38,072 bases of DNA from an uncultured Lachnospiraceae bacterium (GTDB lineage: Bacteria > Bacillota > Clostridia > Lachnospirales > Lachnospiraceae), in the NCBI GenBank assembly GCA_946536155.1, contig CAMNEB010000008.1, positions 1-38,072 on the forward strand, in the 5' to 3' direction. The notes beneath the pieces are model-generated. The model saw nothing but the letters and a program-made list of their open reading frames with translations. It searched no databases and was not told the origin of the DNA. Positions 1-8,312 of this stretch are shown here, piece after piece. The position numbers and the translations under genes are program-made. Position 1 is the first letter of the stretch; the number at the start of each line of letters is the position of its first letter.

Positions 1-1313
1 GGAAAATCACGGAACATCGTAACATTATCCCTTATTGATGCGTTGAAAATAAAGACATTCTGCTGTATGACGCTCATGATATCATACAGAGAATCCGCAG
101 ATACGGATCTTAATTCCCTGTCATCGATCGTTATGCTTCCGCCATATTCATCACCGGCCGACATGAGCAGGTTCAGGAAGGTGGATTTGCCGCTTCCGCT
201 CGCTCCGACTATCGCATAGGATCTTCCCGGAAGAAATTCACAGTTGATATCGTGAAGGACCTCTCTGTCGCTTCCTTCGTATCTGAAGGCGACGTCCTTG
301 AAGGATATGGCTCTGCCCATGGAGCTTATGCTTGTTTCATCCTTCCTGCGGTTGTTTTTGGAAAGGGATTCCGCAAGCTTATCGATAAGTCCCGATGCGG
401 CTTTCCTGCCGGCAAGAAGCTTTGGCAGCTGCGATAAAGGATCTATGGTGAAGTTCATGAGATTAACGAACATGAGCACTGTTCCGGCAGTAAGTCCTTT
501 TCCGTTAAGTGCAAGATAGGTCCCGAACAGAAATACTCCCACCTGAGCCAGGGCGCCTGTTATAAGGCCGAGAGAACCCGCAAGCCCTGCCAGCCTGCGA
601 AGACGGTACTTGTTGTCTTCAAGTGTCGTATCCTGTTCTTCGAATAAAGCCTCCACCTCTTTCTCGGCTTTGAAGCTTTTGATCACGCGAAATCCTCCGA
701 GACAGTCGGTGATCGTTGAAACGAATTCCGAATTGGAGTCTGAGACGTTTTTTTGTACTTCCGCCATTTTCTTTCCCATGAGAGCGGATGTCACGGCAGG
801 TACGGTCATGATGAGCATAGCAAACAGTGTGAGGGCGGGAGAGTAAACGAGCATCAGGACTATTGAACCGGTGAATGAAATTATCTTGGTCATTATGGGG
901 AGGATGGCCGATACGTAGCCTGATTCGATCGTCGCCGCATCATTTGTAAGTGCGGAAAGATATGTCGAGGTATTCTCATCACGGAATGAAGATATGTTCT
1001 TGGACGACAGGATCCCGAATGCCTTCTCCTTATACTGCTTCATGGCTCTTCTGATGAATCGCGGTTCCGAAACGTAATTAAGTATCGCGAGGATGATGGT
1101 AAACGCTGTGGCTGCGAGACAGATGATGAGCATCTGATCAAAGGAGCGGTCACTCTTTCCCGAGATAAGGTCTACGAGTTCTTTGGTGATCCAGGATATG
1201 ATGAGTCCGGTCGTGCCGGTCAGGATCGATACTGTCAGTGCCAGAAAAAAAGCGCAATGATTCTTCCTGTGGAATTGGGATACCAATTCCGCATTTATTG
1301 TATTCTTATTCAT
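1..1313 (-). CDS. ABC transporter, fused permease/ATP-binding (exporter type), C-terminus truncated by window edge
   Basis: Reverse-strand reading from ATG at 1313 gives MNKNTINAELVSQFHRKNHCAFFLALTVSILTG..., TM-rich, then ...VAFRYEGSDREVLHDINCEFLPGRSYAIVGASGSGKSTFLNLL (Walker A) running off position 1. Confidence 0.9.
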   Translation of the reverse strand, partial: MNKNTINAELVSQFHRKNHCAFFLALTVSILTGTTGLIISWITKELVDLISGKSDRSFDQMLIICLAATAFTIILAILNYVSEPRFIRRAMKQYKEKAFGILSSKNISSFRDENTSTYLSALTNDAATIESGYVSAILPIMTKIISFTGSIVLMLVYSPALTLFAMLIMTVPAVTSALMGKKMAEVQKNVSDSNSEFVSTITDCLGGFRVIKSFKAEKEVEALFEEQDTTLEDNKYRLRRLAGLAGSLGLITGALAQVGVFLFGTYLALNGKGLTAGTVLMFVNLMNFTIDPLSQLPKLLAGRKAASGLIDKLAESLSKNNRRKDETSISSMGRAISFKDVAFRYEGSDREVLHDINCEFLPGRSYAIVGASGSGKSTFLNLLMSAGDEYGGSITIDDRELRSVSADSLYDIMSVIQQNVFIFNASIRDNVTMFRDF

Positions 1314-1325
1314 TTTTTATTTACC

Positions 1326-2393
1326 TCATTTGTTTATGGATTCCCAGAGAACTCTGAGTTCATCAGAATCGAGAAGTTTTATGGAGTTCGTGATCCCGTC
1401 AACGCATGTTCTTCCGATGGTGTCATAGGCCATACAGGCATCTTCGATGTCAATGAAGCGTTCGTTTCCGGTATCGTAATCGGGAGATGAATCAAATCTT
1501 ATGGCCTTCTCCCTTGCCTGTTTCAGATATTCCGCAGCCTTTCTTTTATGCCCTGTCTGAAGCTCGATATAGGAGAGACCGGTCAGATAGATGCAGTCGA
1601 TCCTGTCGAGATACATGGGACCATCGCCTCTTCTGAGATACTCATTTTCATTAAGTCCCATCAATATGATGTCTTTTGCGTCCTTATATCTGCCGGTCTT
1701 TGCATAACATAATGCCTTGGCTGTTATAAGATTGATCCTGTTCCCAATATGACCGGTGAATGCATATGAAAGGCAGATCTCTGCCTCATCATATTTGCCC
1801 ATGCCTATAAGGACCTGACCTATTTGTGTATTGTATATATATCCGGCGTTATGGGCTTTATAGAGCTCGAGGCTTTTCTTAAAGTCTCCCTTTATCTGGT
1901 AGATGCTTGCAAGCTGTCCGTAAAGGAGGGTGGCGTCGATATTGGGATCACTGTTCTGCGGAGCAAGTCTTATGGCCTGTTCATACAGTTCTATTGCTCT
2001 GTCCAGCAGTTTTTTGTCGGTTCCGTCAATGATTCCGAAGGCCCGGTACGCGTTTGCGGATTCGCAGACGATCTTAAAATTATTGGGATACTTTTTAAGT
2101 GCTTTTTCTGCTTCTGCGAGGACTGCCGTATCCATTTTGTCAGTCAGTTTTCTAATACGCGCTCCGAGAACCCCGATCCTGTTATCCCTTACATCAAAAC
2201 CTGTCAGGGTATCCAGAGATACATCGAAGAAGTCAGCAATCTCCATCATGAGAGTCAGCTCAGGCGTCGAGAGTCCCGCTTCCCATTTATGAACGGCCCC
2301 GACTGTGACACCGAACACCTCGGAGAGCTGTTCCTGTGTGAGTCCTTTTTCTTTGCGAAGAGTTCTGATGTTTGAAGGTAGATTGCTTTTCAT
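1326..2393 (-). CDS. XRE-family transcriptional regulator with TPR-like C-terminal repeats
   Basis: N-terminal HTH LPSNIRTLRKEKGLTQEQLSEVFGVTVGAVHKWEAGLSTPEL; helical repeats downstream. Confidence 0.9.
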   Translation of the reverse strand: MKSNLPSNIRTLRKEKGLTQEQLSEVFGVTVGAVHKWEAGLSTPELTLMMEIADFFDVSLDTLTGFDVRDNRIGVLGARIRKLTDKMDTAVLAEAEKALKKYPNNFKIVCESANAYRAFGIIDGTDKKLLDRAIELYEQAIRLAPQNSDPNIDATLLYGQLASIYQIKGDFKKSLELYKAHNAGYIYNTQIGQVLIGMGKYDEAEICLSYAFTGHIGNRINLITAKALCYAKTGRYKDAKDIILMGLNENEYLRRGDGPMYLDRIDCIYLTGLSYIELQTGHKRKAAEYLKQAREKAIRFDSSPDYDTGNERFIDIEDACMAYDTIGRTCVDGITNSIKLLDSDELRVLWESINK

Positions 2394-2498
2394 CTGCGTT
2401 CGTCTCCTGTACTGCCGGTATATTTCTTACTGTCCCGATCATACAGTATTATCTGCCTGAAGTGAATACACTGCTGATACAATTAGTAAAGAAATAAT

Positions 2499-2513
2499 TA
2501 TACTGTCAGTATA
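2499..2513. promoter_or_regulatory. Palindrome TATACTG-T-CAGTATA, candidate XRE operator
   Basis: Perfect 7-bp arms around a single base; related half-sites TACTGT (2428-2433) / ACAGTA (2443-2448) closer to the XRE start. Confidence 0.45.
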
Positions 2514-2695
2514 TGTTTATTCTGCGGTATTATCAATGTTGACTTGTTCGTAGCGGCTTCGATCTGCACCGATCACTTTTTGCTGATGAAATTTCATTTT
2601 TTCCTGTATAATGGGAAAGACCGCTCTTAACAGCCGGGAGCGGGGACTGTAATGTGGGCGTTCGGCCGTATATGAGCAAAAGAGGCGATGATTCT

Positions 2696-3301
2696 ATGAT
2701 AAAAAATATAGTTTTTGATATAAGCAATGTCCTGGCTCCCTTCAGGTTTAAGGAGTTCCTTGCGGAAAAAGGCTTTGACGCCGCAATGATAAAAAGGATC
2801 GTCAGGGCTTCGGCAATGACTCCTTACTGGACTGAGTTCGAAAAGGGAAAGCTTACATATGATGAAGCAATGGCGGCTTTCGTGAGCACGGATCCCGAAA
2901 TAAAGGATGAACTCTTTAAAGCCTATGATTCGGTTTCGGGGATCATGGGAAAATATGACTATACAGAAGGGTGGATCGGGTCGCTTAAGGAGGCGGGATA
3001 TAAGCTGTACTGCATCACCAATTTTACGCCTGCGGGATATGAACAGTGCTATGACTGTATTTCATTTGTGGAGAAATTCGACGGCTGCATCTTTTCATTC
3101 AGGGAAGGCATAGCAAAGCCCGATCCTGAGATATATAAGCTGCTGATGAGCAGATATGATCTGAAGGCTGAAGAATGTGTCTTCATTGATGATACGGAAG
3201 AAAATGTACGCAGCGCCGAAGCTCTCGGCATGGCGGGAATAGTATTTACGGGATATGAGGACGCCGCGGGAGAACTTGCGGTCATATGCGGAGAGAAGTG
3301 A
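2696..3301 (+). CDS. HAD-superfamily (IA) hydrolase
   Basis: MIKNIVFDISNVLAPFRFKEFL..., ...CITNFTP..., ...KPDPEIYKLLMSRYDLKAEECVFIDDTEENVRSAEALGM. The ORF track starts upstream at 2654; ATG 2696 is the better fit to the family. Confidence 0.88.
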   Translation: MIKNIVFDISNVLAPFRFKEFLAEKGFDAAMIKRIVRASAMTPYWTEFEKGKLTYDEAMAAFVSTDPEIKDELFKAYDSVSGIMGKYDYTEGWIGSLKEAGYKLYCITNFTPAGYEQCYDCISFVEKFDGCIFSFREGIAKPDPEIYKLLMSRYDLKAEECVFIDDTEENVRSAEALGMAGIVFTGYEDAAGELAVICGEK

Positions 3302-3305
3302 CAAA

Positions 3306-3812
3306 TTAAGATAGTATTTTTTTATTCACTGAATGCATTATCATGTGTGCGATCTTCAGATTGACGATCATCAGTAAAATTCCCGTGATGATAAATAATG
3401 CGGATACATGATCCAAGCCGATAGAGCGAATACTTCTTGTTATGATCGCTACACTTAACGGAAGGCAGATGAGACTTGTGATAAAGGAAGGAATATATTT
3501 ACGCAGAATGATCACATGAATAATGTGAATGATAAAATGTCCCGCAAGTGACAGGAAGATCCCTATCCATAACGAATACAGGATCTTACAGGGAAAATAG
3601 TATGCCAGGAGACTGACTCCGAAGAATGGTATGAACTCTTCATAAACTGCAGCAGCAAATCCTGTATCCGTAAAGTCACGGTATGTTTTCGTTATCGCAG
3701 GGTATCGGGAAAACAGATCCGGATTATTTCTGAAAAACCAACCAAAACCGACTACCTCTTCCATGTCATGAAAAATAAATATCAGTGGCAGCAGTAATAA
3801 ATACTCTTTCAT
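3306..3812 (-). CDS. HXXEE domain-containing membrane protein
   Basis: MKEYLLLLPLIFIFHDMEEVVGF contains the HxxEE (HDMEE) motif; several hydrophobic helices. Confidence 0.8.
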   Translation of the reverse strand: MKEYLLLLPLIFIFHDMEEVVGFGWFFRNNPDLFSRYPAITKTYRDFTDTGFAAAVYEEFIPFFGVSLLAYYFPCKILYSLWIGIFLSLAGHFIIHIIHVIILRKYIPSFITSLICLPLSVAIITRSIRSIGLDHVSALFIITGILLMIVNLKIAHMIMHSVNKKILS

Positions 3813-3955
3813 ATTTTAGGTCCCTCCCATCTGTCTATAACTCCCTGATAAGCCGCCCCCTTTTTATATATAAAAGGTCTGATCCCAAGCCGTAGAACCA
3901 TTAACTCTTGGACTGCCGTTTATAAGTATTATCTTCATATATTCCTCCGGTAATG

Positions 3956-3967
3956 ACACACGTGTGT
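3956..3967. promoter_or_regulatory. Palindrome ACACACGTGTGT in the divergent HXXEE / TetR intergenic region
   Basis: Perfect 12-bp dyad upstream of the TetR gene at 4063. Confidence 0.35.
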
Positions 3968-4062
3968 ACTTTTGCTGAATCGTACCTTATACTTAAGAAG
4001 ATGTATATGCTTCTGAGCAAAGATACACAAACATATGAAAATGTGTCACTTCAAAGGAGAAT

Positions 4063-4635
4063 TTGATGAACGACTCTCAAAACCCTTCGTCTCTCAGATC
4101 AAAAGCACTGATAACGAAGTCATTATTGAACCTGATGCATGAAATGCCTTATGAGGAGATTACCGTTAAAAGGATCATTTTAGACACGGATCTTGTAAGG
4201 AAGACTTTCTACCGAAATTATGAATCAAAAGATGATGTCTTAGATTCTGTGATCAGCAGGGAGATCGATGAGTATATATATGCGCTGGTCAGCTCTGAGG
4301 ATGATCCGCTGACTGTTATATTTAACTTTTGCAGGCGTAACAAAGAGTTATTCTTATTGCTTCATAAGAATAATCTGATGTACCTTCTTCTCCTGAAGCT
4401 TAATGAGAAAATACCTCAGATAAGCAGGACAACAGACCCGGATAAGAATCCTTTCGTTAAGCTTATGTCAGGTCTTGAACCCGATTATCTGATCGCCTTC
4501 AATATAGGTGCGATATGGAACATCATATCACTGTGGGTGGAACGGGGAATGACGGAAGATCCGGCAGATATCAGACAAATGATCGAAAAGTACCTGAAAA
4601 GATTAGCGGGCACGGAGTATAATAAGGCGGTTTAA
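4063..4635 (+). CDS. TetR/AcrR-family transcriptional regulator
   Basis: N-terminal TetR-like HTH: ITKSLLNLMHEMPYEEITVKRIILDTDLVRKTFYRNYESKDDVLDSV. Confidence 0.83.
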   Translation: MMNDSQNPSSLRSKALITKSLLNLMHEMPYEEITVKRIILDTDLVRKTFYRNYESKDDVLDSVISREIDEYIYALVSSEDDPLTVIFNFCRRNKELFLLLHKNNLMYLLLLKLNEKIPQISRTTDPDKNPFVKLMSGLEPDYLIAFNIGAIWNIISLWVERGMTEDPADIRQMIEKYLKRLAGTEYNKAV

Positions 4636-4697
4636 TAAGCAGATTTGCACGGATGCATTTTCCGGTTTGCGCGGCATGCCGTCAGGAAGGAAAAAAT

Positions 4698-5231
4698 ATG
4701 GTGATCATCATTACAGGAGCGTCTCATACGGGAAAAACCGTTCTATCTCAAAGAATGCTGGAAAAATATAAATATCCGTATATTTCGATCGATCATTTGA
4801 AAATGGGATTGATCAGAAGCGGCAATACTGAACTGACTCCGATGGATGATGACAGATTGACGGAGTATCTATGGCCTATTGTTTCAGAAATGATCAAAAC
4901 TGCGATAGAAAATAAGCAGAATATGATCATCGAAGGGTGTTATGTTCCGTATGACTGGGAAAAGAGTTTTTCTTCCGACTATTTGGATGACATCAGATTT
5001 ATATGCCTGGCAATGACGGATGATTATATTGAGAACAACTTTAAAGATATAACAGATCATGCCTCCGACATTGAAAACAGATTGGATGATACGGACTGTA
5101 CTGTGGAGTGGTTAAAAGAAGAAAACCGAAGTTTCATAAAAGGATTCGGGGATAATGGCGGGGGCATCACGCTGATAAAAGATGATTACGAAAAAACCAT
5201 AATGAGTATACTTAACTCTGTCCCGGTATGA
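4698..5231 (+). CDS. Small P-loop NTPase / kinase-like protein
   Basis: MVIIITGASHTGKTVLSQRMLEKYKYPYISIDHLKMGLIRSG: Walker A GASHTGKT, adenylate-kinase-like layout. ATG 4698 is preceded by AAGGAAAAAAT. Confidence 0.75.
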   Translation: MVIIITGASHTGKTVLSQRMLEKYKYPYISIDHLKMGLIRSGNTELTPMDDDRLTEYLWPIVSEMIKTAIENKQNMIIEGCYVPYDWEKSFSSDYLDDIRFICLAMTDDYIENNFKDITDHASDIENRLDDTDCTVEWLKEENRSFIKGFGDNGGGITLIKDDYEKTIMSILNSVPV

Positions 5232-5250
5232 AATATAGAGGATAAGGCAA

Positions 5251-5724
5251 ATGGATATTGTATATAAAAAATTATCGGAAAATGAACTGAACAGGATCAT
5301 AAAAATGAGAATAGACCAGCTGACGGAGGAATACACATCATCCGGTAAAACGGCCCCGGAAGGTGTAAATCTGGAAGAGGCACTTATGGATTTCTATAAA
5401 AGAAATTTAGCTGCCGGTACATATATTTCCTGGCTGGCATATGACGGGGATAAGATAGTCGGAACAAGCGGAATGTCATTTGCGGAAAAACCGCCCTATT
5501 TCGCGTGCCCTTCGGGAAAAGTAGGTATATTGTCGAGCATGTATACTGATCCTGACTACAGGCGTAAGGGGATCGCCACACAGTTGCTTGACAGGGTCGT
5601 AAAAGAAGCAAAAGACTACGGCTGCGGAACGATCTATATTACAGCTTCGGATGCGGGCGTGAAATTATACGAGTCATATGGATTTAAGCATAACGGAAAT
5701 TTCATGCAGTACAATTTTTATTGA
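5251..5724 (+). CDS. GNAT-family N-acetyltransferase
   Basis: ...VGILSSMYTDPDYRRKGIATQLLDRVVKEAKDYGCGTIYITASDAGVKLYESYGF: acetyl-CoA binding RRKGIA motif. Confidence 0.9.
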   Translation: MDIVYKKLSENELNRIIKMRIDQLTEEYTSSGKTAPEGVNLEEALMDFYKRNLAAGTYISWLAYDGDKIVGTSGMSFAEKPPYFACPSGKVGILSSMYTDPDYRRKGIATQLLDRVVKEAKDYGCGTIYITASDAGVKLYESYGFKHNGNFMQYNFY

Positions 5725-5782
5725 ATGTCATGAAGGGTATGGCAGCCTGAAATTATTAATGCTTATGGACTATGGAGTTTGT

Positions 5783-6490
5783 ATGAAAGTCTTTTTACTT
5801 GAAGATGATGATGCCATCGGAATGGGGCTTAAGTATTCTCTCGAAAAAGAGGGATTCGATGCGGGACTGTTCAAATCCAAAACCGAAGCACTTGAAAACT
5901 GGAAACCGGGCGAATACGATCTGTGCATCCTGGATATAAATCTTCCGGACGGCAACGGATATGATGTCTGCAGATATATCAGGGAAAAAGAAGATGTTCC
6001 CGTGATCTTTTTGACTGCAAGCGATGCCGAAGTAAATGTGGTTATGGGCCTTGAGATGGGCGCGGATGATTATATCTGCAAGCCCTTCAGGGTGGGAGAG
6101 CTCATCGCAAGGATCAGGACCGTTCTGAGAAGATCCGGGAAAAACAAGAATGCTGCCGGCGTTCCCGATAACATCATCAGGATAGAAAACATCATCATCA
6201 ATACCGCGGAAGCCAAAGTATATATATCGGATAAAAAAACGGGAAAAGATAAGAACGTGGAACTCACTGCCCTGGAGTACAGGCTCCTCCTTGACTTTAT
6301 CAATAACAGGGGAATAGTCATGTCCAGGAATAAGCTTCTTGAGGATATGTGGGATGTGAGCGGGGAATTCGTAAATGACAACACGCTCACCGTATATATC
6401 AAGAGACTGAGGGACAAGATAGAAGAAGATCCCGCAGATCCTAAGATCATAAAGACCGTACGCGGCATGGGATATATTATCGAAAAATAA
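5783..6490 (+). CDS. OmpR-family two-component response regulator
   Basis: MKVFLLEDDDAIGMGLKYSLEKEGF..., CILDINLPDGNGYDVCRYIR, winged-helix C-terminus TALEYRLLLDFINNRG...VNDNTLTVYIKRLRDKIE. Confidence 0.94.
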   Translation: MKVFLLEDDDAIGMGLKYSLEKEGFDAGLFKSKTEALENWKPGEYDLCILDINLPDGNGYDVCRYIREKEDVPVIFLTASDAEVNVVMGLEMGADDYICKPFRVGELIARIRTVLRRSGKNKNAAGVPDNIIRIENIIINTAEAKVYISDKKTGKDKNVELTALEYRLLLDFINNRGIVMSRNKLLEDMWDVSGEFVNDNTLTVYIKRLRDKIEEDPADPKIIKTVRGMGYIIEK

Positions 6491-6498
6491 AGACTTTT

Positions 6499-7494
6499 AT
6501 GCTTAAGAATAAAGAATTCGTCAAGATGATAGCTTTGTCCGCCGCGGTCACGATAGTGCTGACCGTGTGCGGATTTATCTTTGCGGGACCTGTGCCGGGG
6601 ATCCTGATCCTTGCGGCGGGACTGATCCCGACGGTCACCTGTGCCCTTGTCACCGTCAGAAGATACAGGGATATAGATGAGCTCAATACATATCTGTCGG
6701 CGGTCCTTGCCGGCAACGATGTTCCGGATATAACCGATCAGAAAGAGGGAGAGCTTTCCATCTTAAAGACCAATATCTACAAAGCGACCACCACCTTGAA
6801 ATATCAGAAGGATCTTCTTGCAAACGACAGGAAGATGCTCGCAGATGCACTTGCCGATATCTCACATCAGTTAAAGACACCTCTCACATCAATGATGGTG
6901 ATGAACGATCTTCTGATGAATGAGGATGCTCCCGATAAGAGAGAGGAGTTTCTGAAGACACAGTCGGCCCAGCTTGACAGGATGAATTGGCTCATTCAGA
7001 CACTTCTCAAGCTCTCAAAGCTTGATGCGGGTACCGCACTCATCAGACAGGAAACCATTCCGGGACTTGTGCTTGCGGCGGACAGCCTGAAGGCATTTGA
7101 GATCCAGATGGAACTCAGGAACATAACTCATGAGGTCACAGGTTCCGATACAGAGATAGTATGTGACAGGAACTGGACCATGGAGGCTGTTCAGAATATC
7201 ATCAAAAACTGCATCGAGCATATGGAAGAGGGCGGAAGACTCGTTATCGAGATCTCCTCCACCAATCTGTATTCACAGATAAAAATATCCGATACCGGAT
7301 GCGGCATAGATGAGGACGATCTTCCTCATATCTTTGAAAGATTCTACAAGGGCAGAAATGCATCCAAAGACAGTGTTGGCATAGGTCTTGCTCTTGCAAA
7401 GACCATCATGACTTCACAGCGCGGAGACATACTTGTCGAGAGCTCTCCTTCGGGAAGCGTATTTTTCTTAAGATTCTATAAGACCATTATCTGA
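6499..7494 (+). CDS. Sensor histidine kinase, short intramembrane-sensing type
   Basis: Two N-terminal TM stretches with a very short loop, H-box ADISHQLKTPLTSMM, G-boxes ISDTGCGIDEDDLPHIFERFYKG, GIGLALAKTI. Confidence 0.93.
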   Translation: MLKNKEFVKMIALSAAVTIVLTVCGFIFAGPVPGILILAAGLIPTVTCALVTVRRYRDIDELNTYLSAVLAGNDVPDITDQKEGELSILKTNIYKATTTLKYQKDLLANDRKMLADALADISHQLKTPLTSMMVMNDLLMNEDAPDKREEFLKTQSAQLDRMNWLIQTLLKLSKLDAGTALIRQETIPGLVLAADSLKAFEIQMELRNITHEVTGSDTEIVCDRNWTMEAVQNIIKNCIEHMEEGGRLVIEISSTNLYSQIKISDTGCGIDEDDLPHIFERFYKGRNASKDSVGIGLALAKTIMTSQRGDILVESSPSGSVFFLRFYKTII

Positions 7495-7514
7495 ATCCTC
7501 TGCCGTTTTACAAT

Positions 7515-7530
7515 ATTACAAAATTGTAAT
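7515..7530. promoter_or_regulatory. Inverted repeat ATTACAA-AA-TTGTAAT upstream of the ABC operon (TNACA-N4-TGTAA, Bce-like response-regulator box)
   Basis: TTACA-AAAT-TGTAA within 7516-7529; extra copies TTACAAT (7508-7514) and ATTGTAAT (7546-7553). Confidence 0.65.
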
Positions 7531-7616
7531 AATGATCGTCACATGATTGTAATGTGATATTGTTAACCTGTTCTCAGACAGCAAAGAGCTGTACATTTGA
7601 GAAAGGAGTTTTTTGT

Positions 7617-8312
7617 ATGAAAATACTTGAGATCAAAAACCTCTGCAAGGTCTACGGAAAGGGTGAGACCAGGGTTAATGCTCTTGATAATGTCTCTTTT
7701 GATGTGGAACAGGGAGAATTTGTTGCCATAGTGGGACCTTCGGGTTCCGGCAAGTCCACACTGCTGCATATTCTCGGCGGCGTGGACCGGCCGACTTCCG
7801 GCGTGGTCAGTATCGCCGGTACCGATATCGGCAAACTTGATGAGAGCAGACTTGCCATATTCAGAAGAAGACAGATCGGGCTGATCTATCAGTTTTACAA
7901 TCTGATCCCGATCCTCAATGTCGAAGAGAATATGACGCTCCCGCTTTTGCTGGACGGGAAAAAGCCGGATAAAAAACTTTTGAAGGATCTTCTCGAAAAG
8001 CTCGGACTTACAGACAGGCTGAAGCACCTTCCCAATCAGCTTTCCGGAGGACAGCAGCAGAGAGTCTCCATCGGGAGGGCACTGATGAACAATCCCGCGC
8101 TGCTTCTTGCGGATGAACCTACCGGAAACCTGGACAGTGAGAACAGCAGGGAGATAGTATCTCTCCTCAGGAAATTCAACAAAGAGAACAATCAGACCGT
8201 CATCATCATAACCCATGATGAGAGGATAGCTCTTTCCGCAGACCGTGTCATAACCATCGAGGACGGGCGCATCACCAGGGATTCGGGCAGACCGGAGGTG
8301 AGTGCGGAATGA
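7617..8312 (+). CDS. ABC transporter ATP-binding protein (LolD/MacB/BceA type)
   Basis: MKILEIKNLCKVYGKGETRVNALDNVSFDVEQGEFVAIVGPSGSGKSTLLHILGG..., LSGGQQQRVSIGRAL, LLADEPTGNLDS. Confidence 0.95.
   Translation: MKILEIKNLCKVYGKGETRVNALDNVSFDVEQGEFVAIVGPSGSGKSTLLHILGGVDRPTSGVVSIAGTDIGKLDESRLAIFRRRQIGLIYQFYNLIPILNVEENMTLPLLLDGKKPDKKLLKDLLEKLGLTDRLKHLPNQLSGGQQQRVSIGRALMNNPALLLADEPTGNLDSENSREIVSLLRKFNKENNQTVIIITHDERIALSADRVITIEDGRITRDSGRPEVSAE

Noticed and set aside
1824-2375. 183-aa plus-strand ORF
   Set aside because: Antisense to the XRE-TPR gene with intact HTH; Cys/Phe-rich shadow frame.
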